This document shows positions 30,387 to 39,019 of a stretch of 42,820 nucleotides of DNA, piece after piece (within the stretch, counting starts at the first letter, position 1; the number at the start of each line of letters is the position of its first letter). The position numbers were made by a program, and so were the translations under genes. The stretch is from Acidobacteriota bacterium (lineage in GTDB: Bacteria; Acidobacteriota; Blastocatellia; RBC074). The notes under the pieces are model-generated. The model was not told the origin of the DNA, searched no databases, and saw only the letters and a list, made by a program, of their open reading frames with translations. The stretch spans positions 1 to 42,820 of the forward strand of contig JAHBSF010000045.1 in the NCBI GenBank assembly GCA_019639255.1, in the 5' to 3' direction.

Positions 30387-31819
30387 GAGGCGAGAGTCCG
30401 GGCGAAACAAAGAGTGGATTGAGAGCCGGGGCGCTCGGCACACTCGGAGCGGCGGCACTGGGCATGGCCATGATGGCGCCGGCACTCGGTATCTACGCTA
30501 ACCTCGGGTTGATTGGCGGGAGTGCGGGCGAAGTGGCGCCGGCCGTGTTTATCGTCGCGCTGCTGTGCACGCTGCCGACGGCGCTGAGTTACGCTTTCAT
30601 CTCGCGGGAGATCCCCTCGGCCGGCAGCGCCTACACTTGGCTCTCGGAATCGATAAATCCGTTCGTCGGCACACTTGTCGGGTTGTTGTTGCTGGCGACG
30701 TACTTCATCGCCGTGTTGTTGCAGCCGATACTCTTCGGTTTGTTTTTCAATGATCTGCTGGGTGCGGTTTTTCAGACTGAAACCGGGTATCTGACGTGGG
30801 CATTGGGTGTCGTGATATCGACGGTGATTGTTGCGGCCCTAGCCTATCCGGGCATGGAAATCTCCGGCAAAGCCTCTATTATCCTGACCATCATCGAATT
30901 GCTTGTTGTGATGGCGCTGACGGCAACCATCTTTGCAGCGGTGATCGCCGACGGAACGGTCTCGGCGGCGCCGTTCGATCCGGGGCTGTCTTTGCACGGG
31001 CCAAGCGGGTTTTCCAAAGCGCTTGTTTTTGGTTTGCTGAGTTTCGTCGGCTTCAGCGTTATCACGACGGCGGCAGAGGAAACAAATTCGCCGCGCACAA
31101 TCATTCCGCGGGTAGTAGTCGTTTCGTGTTTGCTACTGGGTGGTTGCTGGGCCCTCAGTTCCTGGGCGTTTTCGCTTGCGGTGCCGGCCGAATCGTGGGG
31201 AGAGTTTGTTGCACGAGGTGTCAATCCGGTGGCGGCGGTTGCCGAAACACATTGGGGAGCCGGACGGCTTGTGATCATCCTGACAGCGATCTCGGCTGTG
31301 CTCGGCGTCTACATAGCCTCGCTGATCGGCTATACGCGCGTCGCCTATGCCATGGCTCGCGCCGGAGCTTTGCCTGGTTTTCTGGCGCAATTGCATCCGA
31401 AGTATCAAACTCCCTGGCGTTCGCAGCATCTGGCTTTTGCCGTGGCGCTGCTGATCGTGCTCGTCTGGGGGCGCTGGCTCGGGCTCTATCTTTCATACGA
31501 CTGGTGGGGGACGAGTCTGGTCCTGTTTGCGACGATCTCCAACATCTTCGTCAACGTCGGCTGCACGGCATTTTTCTATCGTTTCCGGCGTGAGCAGTTC
31601 AGTTGGATATGGCACGGGCTGGGGCCGGTTATTGGCATAGTGGCGAGTTTGTTACCGCTTTATTACTCGTTCGGTCCGGATCTCTGGCGCGCGGGCTGGA
31701 AAAGCGGGCAGAGCATCATCCTATTTTCAGCCGTAGTAATAGTACTGGCGATTCTTCACGCCTGGAATCTGCAGCGGCAGACTGAAGCGGCCGGTACGAT
31801 ACTAGCCGGGGAGAAATGA
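30383..31819 (+). CDS. APC-superfamily permease (amino acid/amine type)
   Basis: 478 residues with about twelve membrane segments. The first has the family's GTLGAAALGMAMMAPALGIYANLG, followed by PTALSYAFISREIPSAGSAYTWLS and, later, FSVITTAAEETNSPRTIIPR. APC members move amino acids, polyamines or related amines by proton or substrate exchange; the cargo here is unknown. The start is a TTG that overlaps the preceding TGA and is backed by a perfect AGGAGG six bases upstream (30371-30376), so translation is probably coupled to paralogue 2. Placement in a glycan locus suggests that an amine-bearing breakdown product crosses the inner membrane. Confidence 0.88.
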   Translation: MRGESPGETKSGLRAGALGTLGAAALGMAMMAPALGIYANLGLIGGSAGEVAPAVFIVALLCTLPTALSYAFISREIPSAGSAYTWLSESINPFVGTLVGLLLLATYFIAVLLQPILFGLFFNDLLGAVFQTETGYLTWALGVVISTVIVAALAYPGMEISGKASIILTIIELLVVMALTATIFAAVIADGTVSAAPFDPGLSLHGPSGFSKALVFGLLSFVGFSVITTAAEETNSPRTIIPRVVVVSCLLLGGCWALSSWAFSLAVPAESWGEFVARGVNPVAAVAETHWGAGRLVIILTAISAVLGVYIASLIGYTRVAYAMARAGALPGFLAQLHPKYQTPWRSQHLAFAVALLIVLVWGRWLGLYLSYDWWGTSLVLFATISNIFVNVGCTAFFYRFRREQFSWIWHGLGPVIGIVASLLPLYYSFGPDLWRAGWKSGQSIILFSAVVIVLAILHAWNLQRQTEAAGTILAGEK

Positions 31820-31823
31820 CAGG

Positions 31824-32675
31824 ATGATCACCTGCACGCCGGACAACGTGCGATCGGTCTGTGATGGGCTTGACCATCCCGAATGCCTGGCTTTTGCTCC
31901 GGACGGTTCGATCATCGCCGGCGGTGAAGCCGGTCAGATCTACTGCATTGATGCGGAAACCATGAAGCCGAGAGTTATCGCCGATACCGGCGGTTTCATC
32001 CTCGGCGTGGCTACCGATGCCGACGGCGCCGTTTACGCCTGTGACTGTCGCCGGAACGAGGTGCTGAAGATCGGCTGCGACGGCGGAGTCTCGGTTTATT
32101 CGGCAGGCACTTCCGAATATCCGGCGATCAATCCGAACTACGGCGCCTTTGACCGTCACGGCAATTACTTCTATACCGCCTCGGGAGAATACTTTCATCC
32201 GAAAGGTAACGGCCGGCTGTTTTGCGTCACGCCGGAAGGGAAAACGGAGTGTGTACATCCCGGGCCGTTTCGGTTTGCAAATGGAATCTGCCTCGATGCA
32301 GAGCGAGACAGGCTGTATCTGGTGCAAAGCCCGGCGGCAAGCATACTTGTTTTTCGACTCGATGGCCCGAGACTCCGTTCATTACAACCCGAGCAGGAGT
32401 ACGTGCTGGAGAAAAACACCGTGCCGGACGGTATAGCACTTGATGCCGACCGGAATCTGTACGTCGGTTATTACGTGCCGGATCAGATCGCTGTCGTCAG
32501 ATCGGATGGTCGCTTCGAAATCCTATATCGGGACTTCACAGCCGAATTGCTGAATCGGCCGACAAACGTCGCCCTGCGGCGTGATGAAATTTACTTCAGC
32601 AATCTCGGCGGCTGGAACATCGGTTGTATCAAGCATTGTCTGGAGCCGCTTGAAGTGGTGATGCCCGGGTTTTAA
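31824..32675 (+). CDS. SMP-30/gluconolactonase-like lactonase
   Basis: 283 residues, a six-bladed beta-propeller of the SMP-30 family. The metal site is E20 (DHPECLAF), N153 (FANGICLD) and D202 (VPDGIALD), all present, with a further polar pair N103/N105 in NPNYGAFD. No signal peptide, hence cytoplasmic. It should open sugar lactones made by a dehydrogenase. The SDR dehydrogenase and enolase-superfamily dehydratase downstream complete the usual oxidative route. Starts 4 bp after the permease stop. Confidence 0.87.
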   Translation: MITCTPDNVRSVCDGLDHPECLAFAPDGSIIAGGEAGQIYCIDAETMKPRVIADTGGFILGVATDADGAVYACDCRRNEVLKIGCDGGVSVYSAGTSEYPAINPNYGAFDRHGNYFYTASGEYFHPKGNGRLFCVTPEGKTECVHPGPFRFANGICLDAERDRLYLVQSPAASILVFRLDGPRLRSLQPEQEYVLEKNTVPDGIALDADRNLYVGYYVPDQIAVVRSDGRFEILYRDFTAELLNRPTNVALRRDEIYFSNLGGWNIGCIKHCLEPLEVVMPGF

Positions 32676-32691
32676 CGTGAGAGGGACGTGG

Positions 32692-33834
32692 ATGCCGGTT
32701 TGTGAAGAGACAACATTTCGCGGGCGCAGTGCAATCGAGTTGTGCAATGACGAATTGACGGTGACGTTGCTCAAGGGCGGAGGTCACGTCGCCAGAATGC
32801 AGCTTGCCGGATCGAAGATCAACCCGCTGTGGGAGCCGCCTTGGCCAGGGCTTGAACCCCGTGATTACGACACGGCGCAACATTCCGGGAAGTACGGACC
32901 GGTTGAAGGCCGCCTTCTTGCCTCGATTGCCGGCCATTCGTTGTGTCTCGATCATTTCGGCGAACCGTCTGCGGCCGAAGCTGCAGTTGGCGGGTATTTT
33001 CATGGCGAAGCCCCGAACCTCGAGTGGGAAATCATCGACTGCCGGGCAACGGCGGAAGAAGCCTGGTTGGATTACGGTCTGGAGTTGCCGGAAGCAGGTA
33101 TCAGGTTCAGGCGTCGGTTTTCGCTCGGCCGCGAAGGTACGGTGGTCGTTTTTGATGAGGAAGTGACTAATTTGCGCACGCGTGATGTGCCTCTTGGCTA
33201 TCAGCAGCACGTCACCTGCGGGCCGCCGTTTGTTTCTCCGGGCATCACGCGCGTCGATTTGCCGGGACGGCGGGGCCGCACCTATCCGCATCGGCTGGGG
33301 CCGTTTGACCGATTGCAACCCGATGCAGATTTCGTCTGGCCGCATGCAGCGGGAAGTGAAGGGCAGACACGCGTGGATGTGTTTTCGTCCGGCAGGCCGA
33401 CGACATCAGTATGTACGGTGTTGCAGGAACCGGAAAACGGTGTCGGATTCATTGCAGTATCGAATGCAGAAGCTGGTTTGTTGCTGGGATATATCTTCGA
33501 CGCAGAGCTTTTTCCCTGGACAGCGCTCTGGGAAGAAAACTGCGCGACATCGGAGCCGCCTTACGACGGGCGGACCGTGGCGTGGGGAATCGAATTCGGG
33601 ACCACGCCGCTGCCGGTAACCCGAATCGAGAATCTCTCTGCCGGGCCGCTTTATGACCGGAAGAGATTCACCGTGCTTCCGGCGGGCGGGAGTTTGCGCG
33701 GGGAGTATCGCGCCTTTCTTCTGCGTATCCCGGAGGACTGGGCCGGCGTCGAGCGACTCGTCAGCACGGATCGAGAGATCATCGTTGAGGAGGTCAGCGG
33801 CGGACGCCGGCTTCAGTTGAGACAGAAATGTTGA
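32692..33834 (+). CDS. DUF4432-type aldose-mutarotase-like protein
   Basis: 380 residues. Galactose-mutarotase-like beta-sandwich with INPLWEPPWPGLEP, a His-rich DHFGEPS/GYFHGEAPNLEW region and GYQQHVTCGPPF. This matches the DUF4432 group, found beside fucose-, rhamnose- and other sugar oxidation genes and thought to interconvert anomers of the pathway sugar. No signal peptide. GAGAGGGA (32679-32686) supports the ATG at 32692; a GTG at 32677 is in frame but lacks a site. Lies between the lactonase and dehydrogenase genes with short gaps, consistent with one transcript. Confidence 0.8.
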   Translation: MPVCEETTFRGRSAIELCNDELTVTLLKGGGHVARMQLAGSKINPLWEPPWPGLEPRDYDTAQHSGKYGPVEGRLLASIAGHSLCLDHFGEPSAAEAAVGGYFHGEAPNLEWEIIDCRATAEEAWLDYGLELPEAGIRFRRRFSLGREGTVVVFDEEVTNLRTRDVPLGYQQHVTCGPPFVSPGITRVDLPGRRGRTYPHRLGPFDRLQPDADFVWPHAAGSEGQTRVDVFSSGRPTTSVCTVLQEPENGVGFIAVSNAEAGLLLGYIFDAELFPWTALWEENCATSEPPYDGRTVAWGIEFGTTPLPVTRIENLSAGPLYDRKRFTVLPAGGSLRGEYRAFLLRIPEDWAGVERLVSTDREIIVEEVSGGRRLQLRQKC

Positions 33835-33855
33835 TTTCGATGGAGCAGAATAAGT

Positions 33856-34623
33856 ATGGCTTACTGGGATGACAAAGTAGCGCTCGTCACCGGTGCGGCG
33901 TCGGGAATCGGGCAGGCTACGGTCTGGAGGCTTGTGAATGAAGGGGCGTCCGTTATCGCGCTGGATCGCAATCGCGACGGACTCGAACGGACACGCGCTG
34001 AAGTCGCAAACGACGAACGTTTGATGGCGCTGACAGTGGATTTGCGAGATGAAACTGGGGTTATCAATGCAGTCGAACAGGCAGCGAAGTGGAAAGGTCG
34101 CGTGGATGGGGCAGTTAATGTCGCCGGGATAAGTCCGGCGGAGGAACTACTTGACTCCACGCGCGAGGATTGGGACGAACTGCTCGATATTAACCTGCGT
34201 GGAACTTTTCTGGTGGCGCGTGAAGCCGCGCGCGTGATGGCCGGCGGCGAAGGTGGGGCGATCGTCAATGTTTCGAGTGTGCTTGCGCTGGTGGGTGATC
34301 CGACGTTGGTCAGTTATTCGGCAACCAAGGGTGGGATCAGCGCCATGACGCGCGCCATGGCCGTACGCCTCGGTCCGCAACGGATTCGCGTCAATGCAGT
34401 CTGTCCAGGTGATGTCGCGACTCCGCTGCTCAACAATTGGATCGAACAGCAATCCGACCCGGCGGCGACCCGAGCGAAGATCGCTTCTTCCTATCCCCTT
34501 GGCTATTACTGCGAACCGGCAGATATAGCCGGGGTGATCCTTTTCCTTCTCGGACCGGATGCACGGTGCATTACGGGAGCGAATCTCGTCGTCGATTGCG
34601 GCCTGACGGTGAAGTGCTATTGA
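33856..34623 (+). CDS. Short-chain dehydrogenase/reductase (SDR)
   Basis: 255 residues, classical SDR. TGAASGIG (12-19), acidic D37 at the end of beta-2 (favours NAD over NADP), NVAG (88-91), catalytic S140/S141, Y154 and K158 of YSATKGG, and a typical PGDVATP after the active site. Likely oxidises the aldose to its lactone, matching the adjacent lactonase and mutarotase. Sugar specificity is not readable. Starts 21 bp after the mutarotase stop. Confidence 0.92.
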   Translation: MAYWDDKVALVTGAASGIGQATVWRLVNEGASVIALDRNRDGLERTRAEVANDERLMALTVDLRDETGVINAVEQAAKWKGRVDGAVNVAGISPAEELLDSTREDWDELLDINLRGTFLVAREAARVMAGGEGGAIVNVSSVLALVGDPTLVSYSATKGGISAMTRAMAVRLGPQRIRVNAVCPGDVATPLLNNWIEQQSDPAATRAKIASSYPLGYYCEPADIAGVILFLLGPDARCITGANLVVDCGLTVKCY

Positions 34624-34741
34624 ACTACATGATGAACCACAAAGAAACGAATTGTTGCGCCGACTCTGTCGCTCAAGTGTTCTCTATCCTTGCTGGGAGT
34701 ACACATCAATTAATTGCATTGGGTAATTCAAGGGGTGAGTC

Positions 34742-35941
34742 ATGAAGATCGTCAACTTAGAGGTAATTCCGGTCACCGTGCCGATGGAGGCGCCGTTACG
34801 CTGGAGCATGGGGATCGAAACGGGTACAACGCGCGGTATCATCAGGATCACGACCGACGATGGCGTCATCGGTATCGGCGAGACTTACGGCGGTGACGGC
34901 GTCGAGCATGCGATCGAGACGGCCAAACCGTTTGTCCTCGGGCTCGATCCGCTGGAAACCGGCGTCCTGCAGCACCGGTTGGGCGTATTTCGGGTCAGTT
35001 ACGAGACTTCGGTGCCGGCGATAGTCAGAGCCGGCATAGAGATGGCATGTCTGGACGCTGCCGGGAAAGCACTGGGCCGGCCGGTGTACTCGTTACTCGG
35101 AGGAAAAATCAGGGATCGGGTTGAGACGGCAGCATATCTTTTCTACCGCTACCGAAGTAAAAACGGGCGTATCGGTGGGGAGGATTCGGCGAAGGCAATG
35201 GTGGATCGGGCGCACGAATTGGTAGAGAAACATGGCTTTCGCTCGCTCAAGCTCAAGGGAGGTGTGCTTACGCCGGATGAGGAGTTCGAAACGATCCGAT
35301 TATTGCGCGAGCACTTTCCGCACAGCCCGCTGCGTTGGGATCCGAACGCCGCCTGGTCGGTAGAGACCGGAATCAGGATCGGACGACGGCTGCTACGTGA
35401 CGGGATCGACTTGCAATACCTTGAAGATCCGACTTGGAATCTTGAAGGCATGAGCCAGGTAAGAAAGGCCGTTGAAATCCCGTTGGCGACAAATATGTGT
35501 CTTATTTCATACGATCAACTGGCTCCAGGGATCCGTATGAGGAGCGTCGATGTCGTCCTTTCTGATGTCCATTATTGGGGTGGGTTCCGCGAAAATCAGC
35601 GCTTGATCGCCGTCTGCGATGCTTTCCAGATCGGTGTCGGTATGCATAGTGACCGTGAACTGGGGATCTCGACTGCGGCCATGATTCATCTTGCGGCAAG
35701 CTCTCCCTCTCTCGTCTATGCGATCGACAGCCACTACCATGATCAGGTCGATGACATCATCTCCCAGCCATTTGTCTATCAGCAGGGGGCTTTCACCGTT
35801 CCTGACGGACCTGGCCTTGGAGTCGAAGTAGACTGGGACAAGGTTGCGAAATATCACGGGCTTTTCAAACAGGAAGGGCAGGTCAATGAATTCTATGACC
35901 GGAACCGTCCGGGTTGGGTGCCGGCGCTCCCGATTTTCTGA
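34742..35941 (+). CDS. Enolase-superfamily sugar-acid dehydratase, glucarate-dehydratase-like
   Basis: 399 residues. N-terminal capping domain, then the MR/MLE barrel. The K-x-K pair (K170, K172 in LKLKGGVL), metal ligands D200, E228 and a third acid near D270-D275, DPNAAWS, ATNM and GMHSDRELGIS (H302) follow the glucarate dehydratase subgroup rather than the mannonate one. It should dehydrate an acid sugar to a 2-keto-3-deoxy acid. GGGGTGA lies before the ATG. It follows the SDR by about 118 bp with no other gene, so it may be cotranscribed or have its own promoter. Confidence 0.88.
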   Translation: MKIVNLEVIPVTVPMEAPLRWSMGIETGTTRGIIRITTDDGVIGIGETYGGDGVEHAIETAKPFVLGLDPLETGVLQHRLGVFRVSYETSVPAIVRAGIEMACLDAAGKALGRPVYSLLGGKIRDRVETAAYLFYRYRSKNGRIGGEDSAKAMVDRAHELVEKHGFRSLKLKGGVLTPDEEFETIRLLREHFPHSPLRWDPNAAWSVETGIRIGRRLLRDGIDLQYLEDPTWNLEGMSQVRKAVEIPLATNMCLISYDQLAPGIRMRSVDVVLSDVHYWGGFRENQRLIAVCDAFQIGVGMHSDRELGISTAAMIHLAASSPSLVYAIDSHYHDQVDDIISQPFVYQQGAFTVPDGPGLGVEVDWDKVAKYHGLFKQEGQVNEFYDRNRPGWVPALPIF

Positions 35942-36024
35942 ACTCAGAACACTGTCAGACGCATACGTTACTCGATGCATCAATCTGGGGAGACCTGCAG
36001 TAGGATCCGCGGGGAAAACGAATT

Positions 36025-37335
36025 ATGAGGAGCTACGAACAATCAGGCCGACTCTATGAACGTGCGAAGCAGTCGATGGCAGGGGGAGTGAGCAGTCATT
36101 TTAGGTTGTTCGGTTCTCCACATCCCCTGTTCTTTACCGAAGGGCATGGATCGCGCATCACCGATGCAGACGGAAATGAATACCTGGATTTTACGCTCAG
36201 CCAGGGGCCGCTCATCCTCGGGCATTCGCATCCGGCAGTGCTTCGCCGTGTGGCAGAGGAGATGCAACGTGGGCAGTTATTTGCCGGTCAGCACGAACTT
36301 GAATTGTTGCTGGCCGAGGCGTTGCAGCGTCTGATTCCGTGCGCCGAACTTGTACGTTTCAGCAACAGCGGATCGGAGTCGGTTCAGGCAGCATTAAGAT
36401 TGGCGCGTGCTTACACGGGACGTAAAAAAATCATCAAGTTTGAAGGGCAATATCATGGTTGGTTTGACAATGTTTTGATCGGCCGCCAAAAGCCGACGAA
36501 TCATGCCGTTACCGATCTGCCGGGCGGAAGCTGGCACGGGCAGATCGAAACCGAAGGCCAGGCCAAAAGTGCACTGCACGACGTGGTTGTTCTTCCTTGG
36601 AATGATCTGGAAGCTGTCGAGACTGTATTCAAACTGATCGGTGATGACATCGCCGGCATTATCACGGAACCCGTGATGTGCAACCACGGCTGCATCGAGC
36701 CATTGCCAGGCTTCCTCCAGGGGCTGCGGGATGTCTGTAACAACTATGGGGCCCTGCTGATATTCGATGAAATAATCACCGGTTTCAGACTTGGACTCGG
36801 GGGGGCGCAGGCGTACTACGGAGTGACGCCGGATCTGGCCACGATCGGCAAAGCGATTGCTTCTGGATTCCCGCTTAGCGCCTTGCTTGGGCGTCGCGAG
36901 GTGATGGAATTAATTGCTGTCGGCAAAGTCATGCACGCCGGTACGTACAATAGCAATAATCCGACTATCGCCGCCGCCGTGGCAACTATTGAGGAATTGG
37001 AAAGTGGAGGGCCGGCACTGTTTGCCCGGTTCCGTTCGATGGGGTTGAGGTTGAAAGAAGAATTGACGTACATAGCTGCTGCTAGGGGGCACGATGTGTT
37101 GTTGAGCGGGCCGGGGCCGATAACCCATATGGCATTTACTGCGAATAAGCGAGTGCTCAATTATCGTGATTGTCTGGCATTCGATAGTGAAAAATATGGT
37201 CGTTTCGTGAAAGGAATGCTGGATAACGGCATCCGACTGATCGGTCGCGGTATCTGGTACATTTCCGCTGCTCACACAGATGGCGATATTGATCACGTAA
37301 TCACCGTTGCCGATGAGGTGCTCGGTGCTCTTTAG
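36025..37335 (+). CDS. Class III aminotransferase, glutamate-1-semialdehyde type
   Basis: 436 residues. PLP lysine K276 (IGKAIASGFP), phosphate-binding SNSGSES (113-119), D248 in FDEIITGFR and GEYHGW-like GQYHGW (141-146). The whole protein resembles glutamate-1-semialdehyde 2,1-aminomutase, yet it sits at the end of a catabolic locus rather than with haem genes. Relatives in such loci transaminate amino-sugar or keto-sugar derivatives. The reaction is not known. RBS GGGGAAAAC lies upstream. No gene follows on this strand. Confidence 0.88.
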   Translation: MRSYEQSGRLYERAKQSMAGGVSSHFRLFGSPHPLFFTEGHGSRITDADGNEYLDFTLSQGPLILGHSHPAVLRRVAEEMQRGQLFAGQHELELLLAEALQRLIPCAELVRFSNSGSESVQAALRLARAYTGRKKIIKFEGQYHGWFDNVLIGRQKPTNHAVTDLPGGSWHGQIETEGQAKSALHDVVVLPWNDLEAVETVFKLIGDDIAGIITEPVMCNHGCIEPLPGFLQGLRDVCNNYGALLIFDEIITGFRLGLGGAQAYYGVTPDLATIGKAIASGFPLSALLGRREVMELIAVGKVMHAGTYNSNNPTIAAAVATIEELESGGPALFARFRSMGLRLKEELTYIAAARGHDVLLSGPGPITHMAFTANKRVLNYRDCLAFDSEKYGRFVKGMLDNGIRLIGRGIWYISAAHTDGDIDHVITVADEVLGAL

Positions 37336-37426
37336 CTGTAAGTGAGAATGGGGAGAACGTCAAGGGTTGTCTTCGCAGAAACTGAGACGAAAGGCGACCA
37401 TGAAACAATGATCCGACAGCCTTGTG

Positions 37427-38767
37427 TCAGCACGGAGCGAAAGTAAACACGACCACTCCTATGACGAACCACAGCGCGGCAAACAGCAATCCATAACCGA
37501 AAAAGCTTCTGAAATCCACGCGCGCAATGCCTGCAATGATCACGTACCAGAAGGGCGACGCCAGGTTGCCCATATGATCGCCCACGCTCATTGCGAGCAA
37601 TCCCCGCTGTACCGTAACGCCTACCTCTACTGCCGCCTGCGTGGTAACGAATCCCTGGATCGCCCATTGCCCGCCGCTTGACGGGATGAAGAAAGCAAAT
37701 ACGGTTCCGATAGCTGCGGTGAGCGCGGGGAACGTCAGCGGCGTCGAAATCGAGGCGACCGCCCCGGCCATCGTTTCGCCCACGTTTGTGTACTGTATCA
37801 ATCCCGCGACTCCCGCATACAGGTGATAAAGCACGATCACCGGCCACGCAGATGCAATTGCGTGTTGCAGGGCTTTTGTAAATCTGAATACGCTTCGGTG
37901 CAAAAGAAAACACAGAAACAGCAGGATGGTATTGAGCGAGTTTATATCCAGGCTCAATTTCTTTACGAAAAAGTGGTAATAGAGCCATACGGCGAAGAAA
38001 ACGCACAGCACTACGGCAAAAAACGTCCGTCGTTCCAGCCGCTCCGAAAGGTTCAGTTCCGTCGCCTGTTGTTCGGCTTCGACAAGATCCGTAAGTTTGT
38101 TGGCGTCGGGGAAGTGTGAAATCGGACGCCGGTTTTTCGGCATCATGACGCAGCCTGCAACCAGCAGCGCCGCAGTGAATACAACTACGTCAATGATCGC
38201 CGCCGGCGACCAGATAGTGGTCGAAAGAGGCACAACGCCGATTGTGGATTCCAGGAAGTGGCCCGGCGTGGCTACAAGCAGCGGCGCGCTCGCCGACAAT
38301 CCGAACTGCCATACGGCATTCGCCGCCCAGACGACGGAAAGCAGAAACAGAAAATCTATCGAGATACCCTTGCGTTCGGCCTCTTTTGCGAAATAAACGG
38401 CGATGATCGGGCCGAGTGCGATGCCGAGTCCCCAGTAAAAATACGAAAGCACCGCGCACATAAGCGATGCAATGATCACGGTCTGATTTGTTGTCTTCGG
38501 AATTTGCGACAACGCTACAACGGCTTTTCTGAATAGAGTGGTAGAACCCACAACGGTGCTGAGCACGATGATGAGCGTCATCTGCATGGTAAACGACAGC
38601 AGCATCCACAAGCCGCGGTAGTATGCATCGACGACTGCTCCGGGCGAATTGCCCAGCGCAAGGGCCGCTACGACGATTACGAGCATAAGCACCACGCAGG
38701 CGGTTATTGCATCGGGCACATACCTGCCCATCACGAGCGCGAATCTTTCAAGCCGGCTTTTGTTCAT
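37427..38767 (-). CDS. atoE: Short-chain fatty acid transporter, AtoE family
   Basis: 446 residues with about eleven membrane segments. Family landmarks: VMGRYVPDAITACVVLMLV near the start, NQTVIIASLMCAVLSYFYWGLGIALGPIIA, GQWAIQGFVTTQAA and the late VGDHMGNLASPFWYV. AtoE imports short-chain fatty acids such as butyrate, usually with acetoacetyl-CoA transferase genes, which are absent here. The ATG at 38767 is chosen for the normal N-terminus; 23 extra residues from 38836 would be charged and unlikely. Convergent with the aminotransferase gene, with a 91-bp gap that shows no clear terminator. Confidence 0.9.
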   Translation of the reverse strand: MNKSRLERFALVMGRYVPDAITACVVLMLVIVVAALALGNSPGAVVDAYYRGLWMLLSFTMQMTLIIVLSTVVGSTTLFRKAVVALSQIPKTTNQTVIIASLMCAVLSYFYWGLGIALGPIIAVYFAKEAERKGISIDFLFLLSVVWAANAVWQFGLSASAPLLVATPGHFLESTIGVVPLSTTIWSPAAIIDVVVFTAALLVAGCVMMPKNRRPISHFPDANKLTDLVEAEQQATELNLSERLERRTFFAVVLCVFFAVWLYYHFFVKKLSLDINSLNTILLFLCFLLHRSVFRFTKALQHAIASAWPVIVLYHLYAGVAGLIQYTNVGETMAGAVASISTPLTFPALTAAIGTVFAFFIPSSGGQWAIQGFVTTQAAVEVGVTVQRGLLAMSVGDHMGNLASPFWYVIIAGIARVDFRSFFGYGLLFAALWFVIGVVVFTFAPC

Positions 38768-39019
38768 CAGAGTCGGTTCGCTTTCGGAGTTTTCTAAAGT
38801 GTCGGTACGGGAAGACAGGAGAATACGGCAATACACGGAGCAAACGGAAGCAGTGGAGCCTGATCAACCGCTGTTAATCCGGATTATTCACCGTGACAAG
38901 CAGGCGGCGGGGGAAATATAATCACCGATCTCGCGGGTATATGAGCAATTCCCGGATCGGCGCGAAAGAGAAGAGAAACAACGGAACAAACGAAATTAAC
39001 GAAATAAACGGAAAAAATC
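38768..39019. repeat. Divergent gap with a T-poor arm and single left arm J
   Basis: At 38811-38852 a T-poor stretch resembles a diverged arm. At 38965-39018 a complete left arm (ACAACGGAACAAACGAAA and following units) stands without its partner and ends at the carboxylesterase start. GCAATTCCCGG at 38945-38955 matches the end of the element at 28584. Otherwise nothing is recognised. Confidence 0.6.

Noticed and set aside
34624-34741. Promoter before the enolase-superfamily gene
   Set aside because: TTGCAT and TAATTC-like boxes exist but spacing is poor; readthrough from the SDR gene is as likely.
37336-37426. Terminator between aminotransferase and AtoE genes
   Set aside because: No stem of more than five bases followed by a T-run could be found on either strand.
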